Shown here piece after piece: positions 26,707-34,367 of a DNA stretch of 64,000 nucleotides. Position 1 is the stretch's first letter. Every line of letters starts with the position of its first letter. Location of the stretch: positions 1 to 64,000 of the forward strand of contig NZ_QZWI01000003.1 in NCBI RefSeq assembly GCF_003614975.1. The letters run 5' to 3'. This DNA comes from Rahnella bruchi. GTDB taxonomy: Bacteria; Pseudomonadota; Gammaproteobacteria; Enterobacterales; Enterobacteriaceae. The position numbers were made by a program, and so were the translations under genes. The notes under the pieces are model-generated. The model worked only from the letters and a program-made list of their open reading frames with translations, had not been told where the DNA came from and did not search any database.

Positions 26707-27690
26707 ATGACGCATTCAGGACAGAACCCGACACAAAAGCAGACGAGCCTGCCGCCTGCAACCAATAACAACAGCCCTCCGGTTCCGGCTTTACCTAAAA
26801 AATCATCTCCCCTGGTGGCGATCCTGTTGCTGCTGGTTGCCATGCTTTCCTTGCAGGGCGGCGCGTCGTTAGCCAAAACGCTGTTCCCGGTGGTCGGGCC
26901 GCAGGGAGTGACTGCGCTGCGACTGGGAATCGGCTCTATTCTGTTGCTTCTCTATTTCCGTCCGTGGCGCCTGAAAATGCGCGGCGGTAATTTGCGTTCG
27001 CTGCTGATGTATGGTCTGGCACTGGGCTGTATGAACTACTCCTTTTATCTGGCGCTGCGCACCGTGCCGCTCGGCATTGCTGTTGCACTGGAATTTACCG
27101 GCCCGCTGGCGGTCGCCATGTTCTCTTCACGCAGGCCGGTGGATTTCGTCTGGGTGGTGCTGGCCGTCGCCGGATTACTGTTCCTGCTGCCGATCGGGCA
27201 AAGCGCGGGTGGCGTGGATCTCAAGGGTGCCTGTTTTGCGCTTATCGCAGGGGCGTGCTGGGCAATCTACATTCTGGCGGGTCAGCGTGCCGGCAGCAGC
27301 TACGGGCCCGGCACAGCCGCAATGGGCTCGCTGATCGCCGCGCTGATATTCTTCCCGATCGGTGTCATCCAGGCGAAGACCTCCATATTCAGCTGGGAAA
27401 TTCTACCGCTGGGGCTGCTGATCGCCCTGCTCACTTCGGCCATTCCTTATTCACTGGAAATGATGGCGCTGACCAAACTCCCCGCTAAGACCTTCGGTAC
27501 GCTGATGAGTATGGAACCAGCGATGGCCGCACTTTCCGGAATTATCTTCTTAGGTGAGTTCCTGACAGGTTCCCAGTGGCTGGGACTGGCAGCGATAATC
27601 GCGGCATCGGCAGGTTCCACCCTGACTATTCAACGTAAAACCAAAATCGAAACGGTCGATGTTCCCGGGAATAATCCTTCCGGCAAGTAG
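26707..27690 (+). CDS. rhtA: Threonine/homoserine exporter RhtA
   Basis: The ten-helix DMT-superfamily permease has two EamA repeats. It follows E. coli RhtA closely from VAMLSLQGGASLAKTLFP onward and shares TVPLGIAVALEFTGPLAVA and PYSLEMMALTKLPAKTFGTLMSMEPA. RhtA exports threonine and homoserine. The first 35 or so residues form a Pro/Asn/Gln-rich tail that E. coli lacks. I place the start at ATG 26707 with AAAAGG upstream. An ATG at 26680 in the same frame is possible. It is divergent from ompX. Confidence 0.92.
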   Translation: MTHSGQNPTQKQTSLPPATNNNSPPVPALPKKSSPLVAILLLLVAMLSLQGGASLAKTLFPVVGPQGVTALRLGIGSILLLLYFRPWRLKMRGGNLRSLLMYGLALGCMNYSFYLALRTVPLGIAVALEFTGPLAVAMFSSRRPVDFVWVVLAVAGLLFLLPIGQSAGGVDLKGACFALIAGACWAIYILAGQRAGSSYGPGTAAMGSLIAALIFFPIGVIQAKTSIFSWEILPLGLLIALLTSAIPYSLEMMALTKLPAKTFGTLMSMEPAMAALSGIIFLGEFLTGSQWLGLAAIIAASAGSTLTIQRKTKIETVDVPGNNPSGK

Positions 27691-27722
27691 TCTTTTTTAA
27701 AATCCTCCCGCCCCTGAGAGTC

Positions 27723-27761
27723 AAAAAAGCCATGTTCATAAGACGTGGCTTTTTCTTTTTT
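27723..27761 (+). terminator. Terminator of rhtA
   Basis: AAAAAAGCCATG pairs with CGTGGCTTTTT (6-bp GC part extended by A-T pairs, 9-nt loop), followed by a second T run. Confidence 0.8.
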
Positions 27762-27814
27762 ATCAACGCGTTGAAAAATACTTTTATTTATTTCGATTTT
27801 TTATCGTTTTTCCT

Positions 27815-27844
27815 GCATCCAAAAGCGGGGGGTCATTCGTATGT
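27815..27844 (+). promoter_or_regulatory. Candidate ECF-sigma promoter of the fasciclin operon
   Basis: GCATCC (27815-27820) and CGTATG (27839-27844) are spaced 18 bp apart and lie about 50 bp before the fasciclin start. The -35 resembles the CCATCC box of mycobacterial SigK and the -10 has the CGT core common in ECF promoters. This is pattern matching only. Confidence 0.4.
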
Positions 27845-27892
27845 ATAGATGTGAGGCAAGACCTTACCTACTCAACGACAAAGGACTACATC

Positions 27893-28456
27893 ATGAAAAC
27901 ATTAATCCGTACCGCTATCTGTGCTTCCCTGCTGCTGAGCACTGCGTCAATGGCTGCAATGATGTCCCAGAGCACCACCATGGTCGGTGGCGCTGAAATG
28001 TATCCTTCTAAAAATATCGTAGAAAACGCCCTGAATTCTAAAGACCACACCACGCTGGTCGCTGCCGTAAAAGCCGCCGGTCTGGTGGATACACTACAGG
28101 GTAAAGGTCCGTTCACCGTGTTTGCACCGACCAACGCCGCTTTCGCTAAATTACCGGCAGGCACTGTCGACAGTCTGGTGAAACCTGAGAACAAAGCCAC
28201 GCTGACCAGCATCCTGACCTACCACGTGGTGGCCGGTAAGTATGAAATGAAAGACCTGGAAAAACTGCTGAAAAAAGGCAACGGTACTGCGGAATTGAAA
28301 ACCGTAAACGGACAGCCACTGTGGATCATGAACAATGGCCCGCACAATATTCAGCTGAAAGATGGCAAAGGGAATGTCGCCAATATCAGTACTTATGACG
28401 TCCAGCAGAAGAACGGTGTGATCGACGTCATTGATACCGTCCTGATGCCAAAATAA
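27893..28456 (+). CDS. Exported fasciclin-domain protein
   Basis: The 187-residue protein has a signal peptide (MKTLIRTAICASLLLSTASM, cleaved after AMA or nearby) and one FAS1 domain at about residues 45-185. FAS1 box 1 reads GPFTVFAPTNAAFAKLPAGTV. A YHVV motif follows (TSILTYHVVAGKY), and the end is NGVIDVIDTVLMPK. FAS1 proteins act in adhesion or as secreted stress proteins. I placed the start at ATG 27893 with AAAGGA upstream. The next two genes encode a SigK-like sigma factor and its anti-sigma factor, the same association seen with the fasciclin proteins MPT70 and MPT83 in mycobacteria. Confidence 0.9.
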   Translation: MKTLIRTAICASLLLSTASMAAMMSQSTTMVGGAEMYPSKNIVENALNSKDHTTLVAAVKAAGLVDTLQGKGPFTVFAPTNAAFAKLPAGTVDSLVKPENKATLTSILTYHVVAGKYEMKDLEKLLKKGNGTAELKTVNGQPLWIMNNGPHNIQLKDGKGNVANISTYDVQQKNGVIDVIDTVLMPK

Positions 28457-28520
28457 TACCGACTATACTGAGGGCATGATTTCTTTATGAAACAGCACCT
28501 CAGCAAGTCAGGACGGGCGA

Positions 28521-29102
28521 ATGCATGACAATTTTTTAGTAAAGCCAACACCAGAGAAAGCGCTGGAAGTACAGCGTGAACTGATGAGCGCCATGGCCGT
28601 TGGCGATCGACAGGCATTTGAGCAGTTATACCGTCTGACGTCCCCCCGGCTTTTTGCCGTCGCGCTGAGAATGTTGCGTCGGCATGCCTGGGCAGAAGAG
28701 GTTTTGCATGACAGCTATATCACCGCGTGGAACCGCGCCGGTTCGTATAATCCGGCGCTGAGTTCCCCGATGACCTGGCTCACCCACATTGTCCGCAACC
28801 GCGCCATCGACTGGATGCGCGGGAGCGACAACCAGTTAGATGAACTGGATGACAATCAGGGAGAGAACGACGCCAGCGACAACGATGAACCCTTGCAACG
28901 GCTGCAACAGGACAGCGATGCCAAACAACTGGCCGACTGCCTCGCGCACCTTCCCGTCGAACAAAGACAAAGTCTGACCCTTGCTTATTATCAGGGCCTG
29001 TCACACGGTGAGGTCTCATCACATCTACAACAACCTCTGGGGACGATTAAGAGCTGGATCCGTCGCGCCCTGGATCACTTAAAGAGCTGCGTAGGACTAT
29101 GA
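28521..29102 (+). CDS. ECF sigma factor, SigK-like
   Basis: The 193-residue protein has sigma region 2 (AFEQLYRLTSPRLFAVALRML, then WAEEVLHDSYITAWNRAGSY) and region 4 (LPVEQRQSLTLAYYQGLSHGEVSSHLQQPLGTIKSWIRRALDHLKSC) with an acidic linker between. It has no region 1.1 or 3, so it is of ECF type. The pairing with an RskA-like anti-sigma and the sequence place it near SigK. AGGA lies 8 bp before the ATG. It overlaps the anti-sigma gene by 4 bp (ATGA), and the 64-bp gap from the fasciclin gene suggests a single operon. Confidence 0.92.
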   Translation: MHDNFLVKPTPEKALEVQRELMSAMAVGDRQAFEQLYRLTSPRLFAVALRMLRRHAWAEEVLHDSYITAWNRAGSYNPALSSPMTWLTHIVRNRAIDWMRGSDNQLDELDDNQGENDASDNDEPLQRLQQDSDAKQLADCLAHLPVEQRQSLTLAYYQGLSHGEVSSHLQQPLGTIKSWIRRALDHLKSCVGL

Positions 29103-29776
29103 AAAGCAGAAGCCATTATCATGCTGCCCTCGCGGCTGAATATGCGCTCGGCACCTTGCGCGGCGCAGCCAGAATTCAGTTCGAACAGCAAATTCGTAAT
29201 GATCCTGAACTGGCGGCAGAAGTTGCCCGCTGGCAGGAAGCGTTCACTCAGCTGGATAATCAGATTGTCCCGGTTATCCCGCCTGCTTCGGTGTGGAAAC
29301 GTATACAGCATAACCTTGCACTGCAACCGGCCAGGTTACCTCCTCCGGCAAGAAGACTGGTACGCGCTTATCTCGGCTGGGCGCTGGCTGCCGGGCTTGC
29401 GGCGCTGTTACTGATCCCACGCCTGCTGGTGCAACCTGAAACCCCGACGCCGGTGGCTATTCTCGCCAGCAGTGCGGGTGCGCAGGACGGGCAATGGGTG
29501 GTAAGTGTTGATATGAGTACACGCAGCCTGATGCTGACACCGCTGAAAGCGCAGGGTATTGCCGACAACCGCAGCCTTGAACTGTGGGCCATTCCGCCAG
29601 GTGGAAAACCCCGCTCGCTCGGCTTGCTGAATACGCAGCAACCGACGCAGCTGGCGCTGGCTGAAAGGATGCCGGATCCGGGTTATACGCTGGCGATAAG
29701 TCTGGAACCTCGCGGTGGCTCGCCAACCGGACAACCGACTGGCGCAGTACTGTACAGTGGTGCTCTGGCGCTTTAA
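29099..29776 (+). CDS. RskA-like anti-sigma factor
   Basis: The 225-residue protein has a cytoplasmic N-terminal domain (about 1-85, with AALAAEYALGTLRGAARIQFEQQI as in RskA-type anti-sigma factors). One transmembrane helix (about 91-110, LGWALAAGLAALLLIPRLLV) follows, then an RskA periplasmic domain from about residue 120 (LELWAIPPGGKPRSLGLL). It would hold the sigma factor inactive at the inner membrane until released, probably by regulated proteolysis. It overlaps the sigma gene by 4 bp. It is the last gene of the operon and is followed by a terminator. Confidence 0.9.
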   Translation: MKSRSHYHAALAAEYALGTLRGAARIQFEQQIRNDPELAAEVARWQEAFTQLDNQIVPVIPPASVWKRIQHNLALQPARLPPPARRLVRAYLGWALAAGLAALLLIPRLLVQPETPTPVAILASSAGAQDGQWVVSVDMSTRSLMLTPLKAQGIADNRSLELWAIPPGGKPRSLGLLNTQQPTQLALAERMPDPGYTLAISLEPRGGSPTGQPTGAVLYSGALAL

Positions 29777-29795
29777 GCTACCAGACACAAAACCA

Positions 29796-29827
29796 AACGG
29801 CAGGTATCCCCTGCCGTTATCTTTTTA
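29796..29827 (+). terminator. Terminator of the fasciclin-sigma-anti-sigma operon
   Basis: Perfect 8-bp stem AACGGCAG/CTGCCGTT with a 7-nt loop, followed by ATCTTTTT, 20 bp after the anti-sigma stop. Confidence 0.85.
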
Positions 29828-30068
29828 AAATAATAATTTATGCCAGTAATTACTTTCAGTGAATAAATAAATCTCTCAATAAAAACGGGACACCGGAATA
29901 TATATTCACACACTTTAATTTACATTTATTAATATCAACCCGATGCAATGAAATTATTATCAATATTATTTGATCATCCACACTTTAATAACACACATGT
30001 TCAGGACGATTCCTATCCACCTTAAGAATCAGCGTGATAAGGTGGTTTCTCAAATACGAAATTGTCTA

Positions 30069-30105
30069 TTAGACAGATACTATCAAAGCGATAGGAACAG
30101 CTGTC
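30069..30105 (+). promoter_or_regulatory. OxyR binding site of dps
   Basis: The four-part OxyR consensus ATAG-N7-CTAT-N7-ATAG-N7-CTAT is matched in register as TTAG, CTAT, ATAG, TGTC over exactly 37 bp. The site ends right at the predicted -35 region of dps, where OxyR normally contacts RNA polymerase. OxyR activation of dps by peroxide is well known in E. coli. Confidence 0.75.
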
Positions 30106-30127
30106 CTGCAAAATTTCGATTTATTGC

Positions 30128-30133
30128 TATACT
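30128..30133 (+). promoter_or_regulatory. -10 box of dps promoter
   Basis: TATACT preceded by TGC (TGCTATACT). The C just before the -10 hexamer is typical of sigma-S-dependent promoters such as dps of E. coli. It is 61 bp before the start codon. Confidence 0.7.
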
Positions 30134-30193
30134 GAATGCAGTTGAGAAACAGCTTTGTAGCAATTAATTTTAATGAAACAAGGAGATATGAAT

Positions 30194-30697
30194 ATGAGCA
30201 CCGCTAAACTGGTCAAAACGAAATCTTCTGAACTAATTTATACACGCAATGATTTAGATGAAAGCGTCAAACTCAATACTATCAAGGTCCTGAACCGTCT
30301 GGTGACCGAATATATTGATCTGTCGCTGATTATCAAACAAGCCCACTGGAATATGCGTGGCGCAAACTTCATCGCCGTGCACGAAATGCTTGATGGATTC
30401 CGCACAGCGGTTATCGATCACCAGGACACCATCGCAGAACGTGTGGTGCAGTTAGGTGGTGTGGCCTTGGGTACCGTGCAGGTTGTTAACGATAAAACCC
30501 CGCTGAAAAGCTACCCGACCAACATCCATACTGTGCAGGAACACCTGAAAGCGCTGGCAGACCGCTTTGCCGTTGTCGCCAACGATACCCGTAAGGCTAT
30601 CGGCGAAGTGGAAGATGAAGACACCGCGGATATTTTCACCGCTGCATCGCGTGACTTGGATAAATTCCTGTGGTTCATCGAATCGAATATTGAGTAG
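30194..30697 (+). CDS. dps: DNA-binding ferritin-like protein Dps
   Basis: The 167-residue protein is colinear with E. coli Dps (167 aa): [20 protein letters not shown], the ferroxidase segment [23 protein letters not shown], and the C-terminus [14 protein letters not shown]. Dps forms dodecamers that store iron, consume peroxide and compact DNA through the Lys-rich N-terminus. I chose ATG 30194 because AAGGAG is 8 bp upstream. ATG 30188 is too close to it. Regulation by OxyR and sigma-S is supported by the upstream sites. Confidence 0.98.
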   Translation: MSTAKLVKTKSSELIYTRNDLDESVKLNTIKVLNRLVTEYIDLSLIIKQAHWNMRGANFIAVHEMLDGFRTAVIDHQDTIAERVVQLGGVALGTVQVVNDKTPLKSYPTNIHTVQEHLKALADRFAVVANDTRKAIGEVEDEDTADIFTAASRDLDKFLWFIESNIE

Positions 30698-30767
30698 TCC
30701 ATATCGGGCAACTTTAGCCCGATACCGCAGGCTCACGCTGCGAAACTTTGAGTGATTAATGCGAAAG

Positions 30768-30795
30768 GCCAGTGACGAAAGTCGCTGGCTTTTTT
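30768..30795 (+). terminator. Terminator of dps
   Basis: Nine-pair stem GCCAGTGAC/GTCGCTGGC (one G-T pair) with a GAAA tetraloop and a run of six Ts. Confidence 0.9.
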
Positions 30796-30983
30796 GTGTC
30801 CGGTAAAAAAGCCCTGCCCCTCGCTTGTAAAAATTTGACTTAAAACCCACCTCAACCTGTAACTATCTATCAGCATTTAATAATACCTCTGATGAATAGT
30901 TACAAATTCAACTAAATCCGCAACATTAGCCTATGGGACCGGTTTCAATATCTCACTGATAAACAGACAGTTTATTTCTTTAT

Positions 30984-30997
30984 TCAGAGAATTCTTA
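30984..30997. promoter_or_regulatory. Candidate RcsAB box upstream of kpsMT
   Basis: TCAGAGAATTCTTA agrees with the RcsAB consensus TAAGAATATTCCTA at 10 of 14 positions. It lies about 350 bp upstream of kpsM in a region that must carry the capsule promoter. RcsAB controls many enterobacterial capsules. This match alone is weak evidence. Confidence 0.4.
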
Positions 30998-31280
30998 AAC
31001 CAATAGGCAGGGTGAATGATTTAATACAAATTAATAGTTCAAAGCAATTTTACATAGATGTGATCACCCCTGAAACTTGCTGAAATATTTTTAAGCAACC
31101 TTTGCATTTTTGTGAAAAGGGTATCTCACTCTAACCCGATAAAAAATAGAGATAATTACCAGGAATGTTCCCCCGGTATTAATCTTCTATCCCCAACTTA
31201 CGGACAAGTGACGCCCCCGCTTCAGACACATCTCAGATGTGTCATGCAATAACCGCCTCCCCACATTCCGACCCGTTCCC

Positions 31281-31319
31281 GAGCGCATTGGCTGCTGTAA
31301 GCCAGGGGCGGTAGCGTGG
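31281..31319 (+). promoter_or_regulatory. JUMPStart element with ops site
   Basis: GTAAGCCAGGGGCGGTAGCG lies inside a 39-bp match to the JUMPStart sequence. The ops core GGCGGTAGCGT is at 31307-31317. ops pauses RNA polymerase and recruits RfaH, which allows transcription of long surface-polysaccharide operons. It is placed 28 bp before kpsM, as in group 2 capsule region 3. Confidence 0.95.
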
Positions 31320-31346
31320 AAAAACGTATAAAAACTGGAAAATCCA

Positions 31347-32123
31347 ATGGCACGTAGTGGCTTAGAAGTACAAAAAGCAGCGGTAAAAGCGCTGTTTTTG
31401 AGGGAGATTAAAACCCGTTTTGGTAAGTACCGATTAGGGTATCTGTGGGCAGCACTGGAGCCGATGGCACATATGCTGATTATGCTGGCCATATTTGGTT
31501 ACTTCATGCATAGAACAATGCCCGATATATCATTCCCTGTGTTTTTAATAAACGGCATTATTCCTTATTTTATCTTTAGCAATATCAGCAAAAGATCAAT
31601 TGGAGCCATAGAAGCAAATCAGGGACTCTTCAATTATCGCCCTGTCAGGCCAATCGATACAATCATATCAAGAGCAATTTTAGAAACTCTTATCTATGCA
31701 ATTGTTTATATTCTAATGATGACAATGGTCAGATTATCTGGAGAGAGTTTCAAAATCATCGATGTCATAACATTGATATTCTCCTGGATCCTTTTAGTTA
31801 TTTTTTCTAGTGGAATCGGACTTATTTTTATGGTGATTGGAAAAACTTTCCCTGAAACTGAGAAATTCCTTCCGATACTAATCAAACCTCTCTATTTCAT
31901 CTCCTGTATCATGTTCCCCTTACATAACGTCCCAAAAGAATACTGGCCATATTTATTATGGAATCCGCTTGTCCATGCAGTGGAATTGTCTCGGGAATCT
32001 GTTTTTCCAGGATATATTAGTACTGGCGTTAGTCTTAGTTATCTTGGGTTCTGTGCTCTCATTACTTTGTTCATTGGTTTGGCTTTGTATAGAACACGCG
32101 AAGAGGCCATGTTGACATCATGA
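31347..32123 (+). CDS. kpsM: Capsule ABC transporter permease KpsM
   Basis: The 258-residue ABC-2 permease has six predicted helices and the KpsM N-terminus (LFLREIKTRFGKYRLGYLWAALEP). Other KpsM-like features are LINGIIPYFIFSNI and NPLVHAVELSRESVFPGY near the end. With KpsT it exports the lipid-linked capsule polymer across the inner membrane. It is the first gene after JUMPStart and overlaps kpsT (ATGA). GC content falls sharply from here to about 41740. Confidence 0.95.
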   Translation: MARSGLEVQKAAVKALFLREIKTRFGKYRLGYLWAALEPMAHMLIMLAIFGYFMHRTMPDISFPVFLINGIIPYFIFSNISKRSIGAIEANQGLFNYRPVRPIDTIISRAILETLIYAIVYILMMTMVRLSGESFKIIDVITLIFSWILLVIFSSGIGLIFMVIGKTFPETEKFLPILIKPLYFISCIMFPLHNVPKEYWPYLLWNPLVHAVELSRESVFPGYISTGVSLSYLGFCALITLFIGLALYRTREEAMLTS

Positions 32124-32785
32124 TTAAAATTGAAGGTTTAACTAAGTCATATAAAACACCAAAGGGCAGGCACTTCGTTTTTAAAAATCTAGAAATTGAA
32201 ATTCCCTCAAATAAAAGCGTTGCCCTTGTTGGCAGAAATGGCGCAGGTAAATCAACTCTTTTACGTGTTATTGGGGGTATTGACAGAGCCGATTCAGGAA
32301 AAGTGATTACGAATAAAACAATTTCCTGGCCTGTTGGTTTATCTGGGGGATTTCAAGGAAGTTTGACCGGAAGAGAAAACGTTAAATTTGTAGCACGTTT
32401 GTACTCAACGGCCGCTGAACTCAGAGAAAAGGTGGCTTTTGTTGAAGAGTTTGCTGAATTGGGAAAATACTTTGATATGCCCATCAAAACTTATTCATCT
32501 GGTATGAAATCCCGACTTGGATTTGGCTTGAGTATGGCTTTTAAATTTGACTATTATCTGGTTGATGAAGTCACTGCAGTTGGCGATGCTCGCTTTAAAA
32601 AAAAATGCGCCGACTTATTTAAAGCACGCCATGATGAAGCAAACTTTTTGATGGTATCCCATAGCTTAAACTCCTTGAAAGAGTTTTGTGATGTCGCCCT
32701 ATTCCTGGGAAGGGATAATAAGGCAATCTTTTTTAATTCTGTTGATGATGCAATACAAGCGTATAAAGAAGACGAAAATTTATAG
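32120..32785 (+). CDS. kpsT: Capsule ABC transporter ATPase KpsT
   Basis: The 221-residue ATPase has Walker A GRNGAGKST (about residues 38-46), signature YSSGMKSRL, Walker B YYLVDEVTAVGD and the switch His in MVSHS. The short length without an extra C-terminal domain marks transporters that export a polymer on a lipid acceptor (KpsT type) rather than Wzt types with carbohydrate-binding tails. It overlaps kpsM and is followed after 60 bp by the CDP-glycerol gene. Confidence 0.95.
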   Translation: MIKIEGLTKSYKTPKGRHFVFKNLEIEIPSNKSVALVGRNGAGKSTLLRVIGGIDRADSGKVITNKTISWPVGLSGGFQGSLTGRENVKFVARLYSTAAELREKVAFVEEFAELGKYFDMPIKTYSSGMKSRLGFGLSMAFKFDYYLVDEVTAVGDARFKKKCADLFKARHDEANFLMVSHSLNSLKEFCDVALFLGRDNKAIFFNSVDDAIQAYKEDENL

Positions 32786-32845
32786 TCGTATTGAAATCAT
32801 CGACAAGTTAACAATCATATACTATAAAAGTTAAGGGTATAAGTA

Positions 32846-33241
32846 ATGAAAACTGTTATTACATTTGGTACTTTTGATGTGCTTCATATTGGTCATATTA
32901 AAATATTGCAACGTGCAAAAGAATTTGGAGATCGTTTGGTTGTTGGCATTTCGTCAGATGCATTAAATTTCTCAAAGAAACAAAGAAATCCAGTTTATCC
33001 AGAGCAAGAAAGAAGAGATATCATTGCTGCATTGGGCTGTGTTGATGAAGTATTCATTGAGGAATCGCTGGAACTTAAGGGCGAATATATTAAAAAGTTT
33101 AATGCTGATATTTTAGTAATGGGAAATGACTGGGAAGGACGATTTGACGAATATAAAAGTCTTTGCGCAGTAACCTATCTACCAAGAACTGAAGGAATCT
33201 CTACTACACAATTGATTGCAGAGATTAAAAAATATGGTTAA
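32846..33241 (+). CDS. tagD: Glycerol-3-phosphate cytidylyltransferase (TagD-like)
   Basis: The 131-residue nucleotidyltransferase has the HxGH motif in GTFDVLHIGHIKIL and the C-terminal RTEGISTT signature of TagD-type enzymes. TagD makes CDP-glycerol from CTP and sn-glycerol 3-phosphate for teichoic acid synthesis in Gram-positives. The same enzyme supplies glycerol-phosphate capsules in some Gram-negatives. It overlaps the next gene (a CDP-glycerol glycerophosphotransferase) by 8 bp, so the donor-making and donor-using enzymes are translationally coupled. The symbol is used by similarity and the gene may carry a locus-specific name. Confidence 0.92.
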   Translation: MKTVITFGTFDVLHIGHIKILQRAKEFGDRLVVGISSDALNFSKKQRNPVYPEQERRDIIAALGCVDEVFIEESLELKGEYIKKFNADILVMGNDWEGRFDEYKSLCAVTYLPRTEGISTTQLIAEIKKYG

Positions 33242-34367
33242 TGCACCTAGAATTGGTTTTATCGGATGGAATCCATTTCAATTCCTCCATATTAAAAGAT
33301 TAGCTCAGGCATTAGAGGGGGCATGCTTCATAATAGAAAAAAGAAAAGAGTTCATTTCTGATTTCAGCAGTGAAATTCTGGAATGTGAAGATATTCCAAT
33401 AATGATTTGGGACCGTGCAAAAATGCCATCGTTAGATGGAGTTTTTGATATTATCGTTTGTCAGACTCCATTTTTTAGAATTGAAGAGTTCGAAAAAACT
33501 AAAATTGCCATGATCCAGTATGGCTATGCTAAGGAACCTCATAATTATGGAGCATGGCGATCACTGGCCGATGTCTGCATGACTTATGGTCCATATGCAA
33601 CACAAAAAATATCCTCGTTTGCTCCATCTGTTTCTGTCGGAAATCCAAGATATGATATTTGGGCCTCAGAGGAATTCCATAGTATTGCAAAAAAAACTCA
33701 TGGCAGTAATTTAGATCCCAGCAAAAAAACAGTTCTTTATTTGCCAACATGGGGTGACTTATCCAGTGTTGACCAATATTTAGATTCTGTTTATTCCTTA
33801 GCTGAAGAGTACAATGTCATATTAAAAATGCATCACAACACTGAACTACTTGAATCCGATCGTAAAAAAAGAGTCACAGATGGTGAAGTTATTCATTATG
33901 GTGCTAATGATGATTTATTAGCTTTATTATCAGTTTGCGATTTAGTTATTTCAGATTATAGCGGTGCCATCTTTGATGCAATTTACTGCAAGAAACCAGT
34001 AGTATTACTTAATACAAATCTAGATGAGCAACTGGGTGGTAAGAAAATTGACGAATATAGCCTTGAATATTCAAGAAGAGATGAATTAGGATATGTAGTA
34101 AAAAGTCCAGAAGAACTTTTTTTGGTTATCAGTGTTGCATTAACAGAGAGTAACTTACATTCAAAGACGTCTAAAAATCTTCGTGAAGAATTATTTTTAG
34201 ATACTACAAATGCGACAGAAATAGCGGTCAATGTGCTAAATGGACTGCATAAAAATGAGTATATACCCTCACAATCTCAGGCATATATAAGAAGCGAAAT
34301 CAAAGAACTTCTTAGAACAAAAAGACAACTCGCCATTGCCAATAAAAAATTGAAAGAGGGAAAGTAA
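33234..34367 (+). CDS. CDP-glycerol glycerophosphotransferase (TagB/TagF-like)
   Basis: The 377-residue protein has the teichoic-acid glycerophosphotransferase domain in its C-terminal half. VLYLPTWGD (about 170), ILKMHHN (about 200) and VISDYSGAIFDAIYCKKPVVLLN (about 240) hold the catalytic His and the DYS...KKP donor-binding motif. It is about the length of TagB and lacks the extra N-terminal half of long TagF polymerases. It should transfer glycerol-phosphate from CDP-glycerol to the growing polymer. I chose ATG 33234 inside the end of tagD. The last 30 residues are a charged helix that may be membrane-associated. It directly abuts the next gene. Confidence 0.9.
   Translation: MVNAPRIGFIGWNPFQFLHIKRLAQALEGACFIIEKRKEFISDFSSEILECEDIPIMIWDRAKMPSLDGVFDIIVCQTPFFRIEEFEKTKIAMIQYGYAKEPHNYGAWRSLADVCMTYGPYATQKISSFAPSVSVGNPRYDIWASEEFHSIAKKTHGSNLDPSKKTVLYLPTWGDLSSVDQYLDSVYSLAEEYNVILKMHHNTELLESDRKKRVTDGEVIHYGANDDLLALLSVCDLVISDYSGAIFDAIYCKKPVVLLNTNLDEQLGGKKIDEYSLEYSRRDELGYVVKSPEELFLVISVALTESNLHSKTSKNLREELFLDTTNATEIAVNVLNGLHKNEYIPSQSQAYIRSEIKELLRTKRQLAIANKKLKEGK

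Larger units (their letters stand above)
29777..30193. other. Intergenic region upstream of dps
   Basis: This 417-bp region contains no gene. It holds the terminator of the sigma operon, an AT-rich middle, an OxyR-type site at 30069-30105, and the dps promoter with its sigma-S-like -10 box. Confidence 0.6.
30698..31346. other. Long leader region between dps and kpsM
   Basis: This 649-bp region contains no gene. It holds the dps terminator, an RcsAB-like box (30984-30997), AT-rich promoter sequence, and the JUMPStart/ops element just before kpsM. It marks the left edge of the capsule island. Confidence 0.6.
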
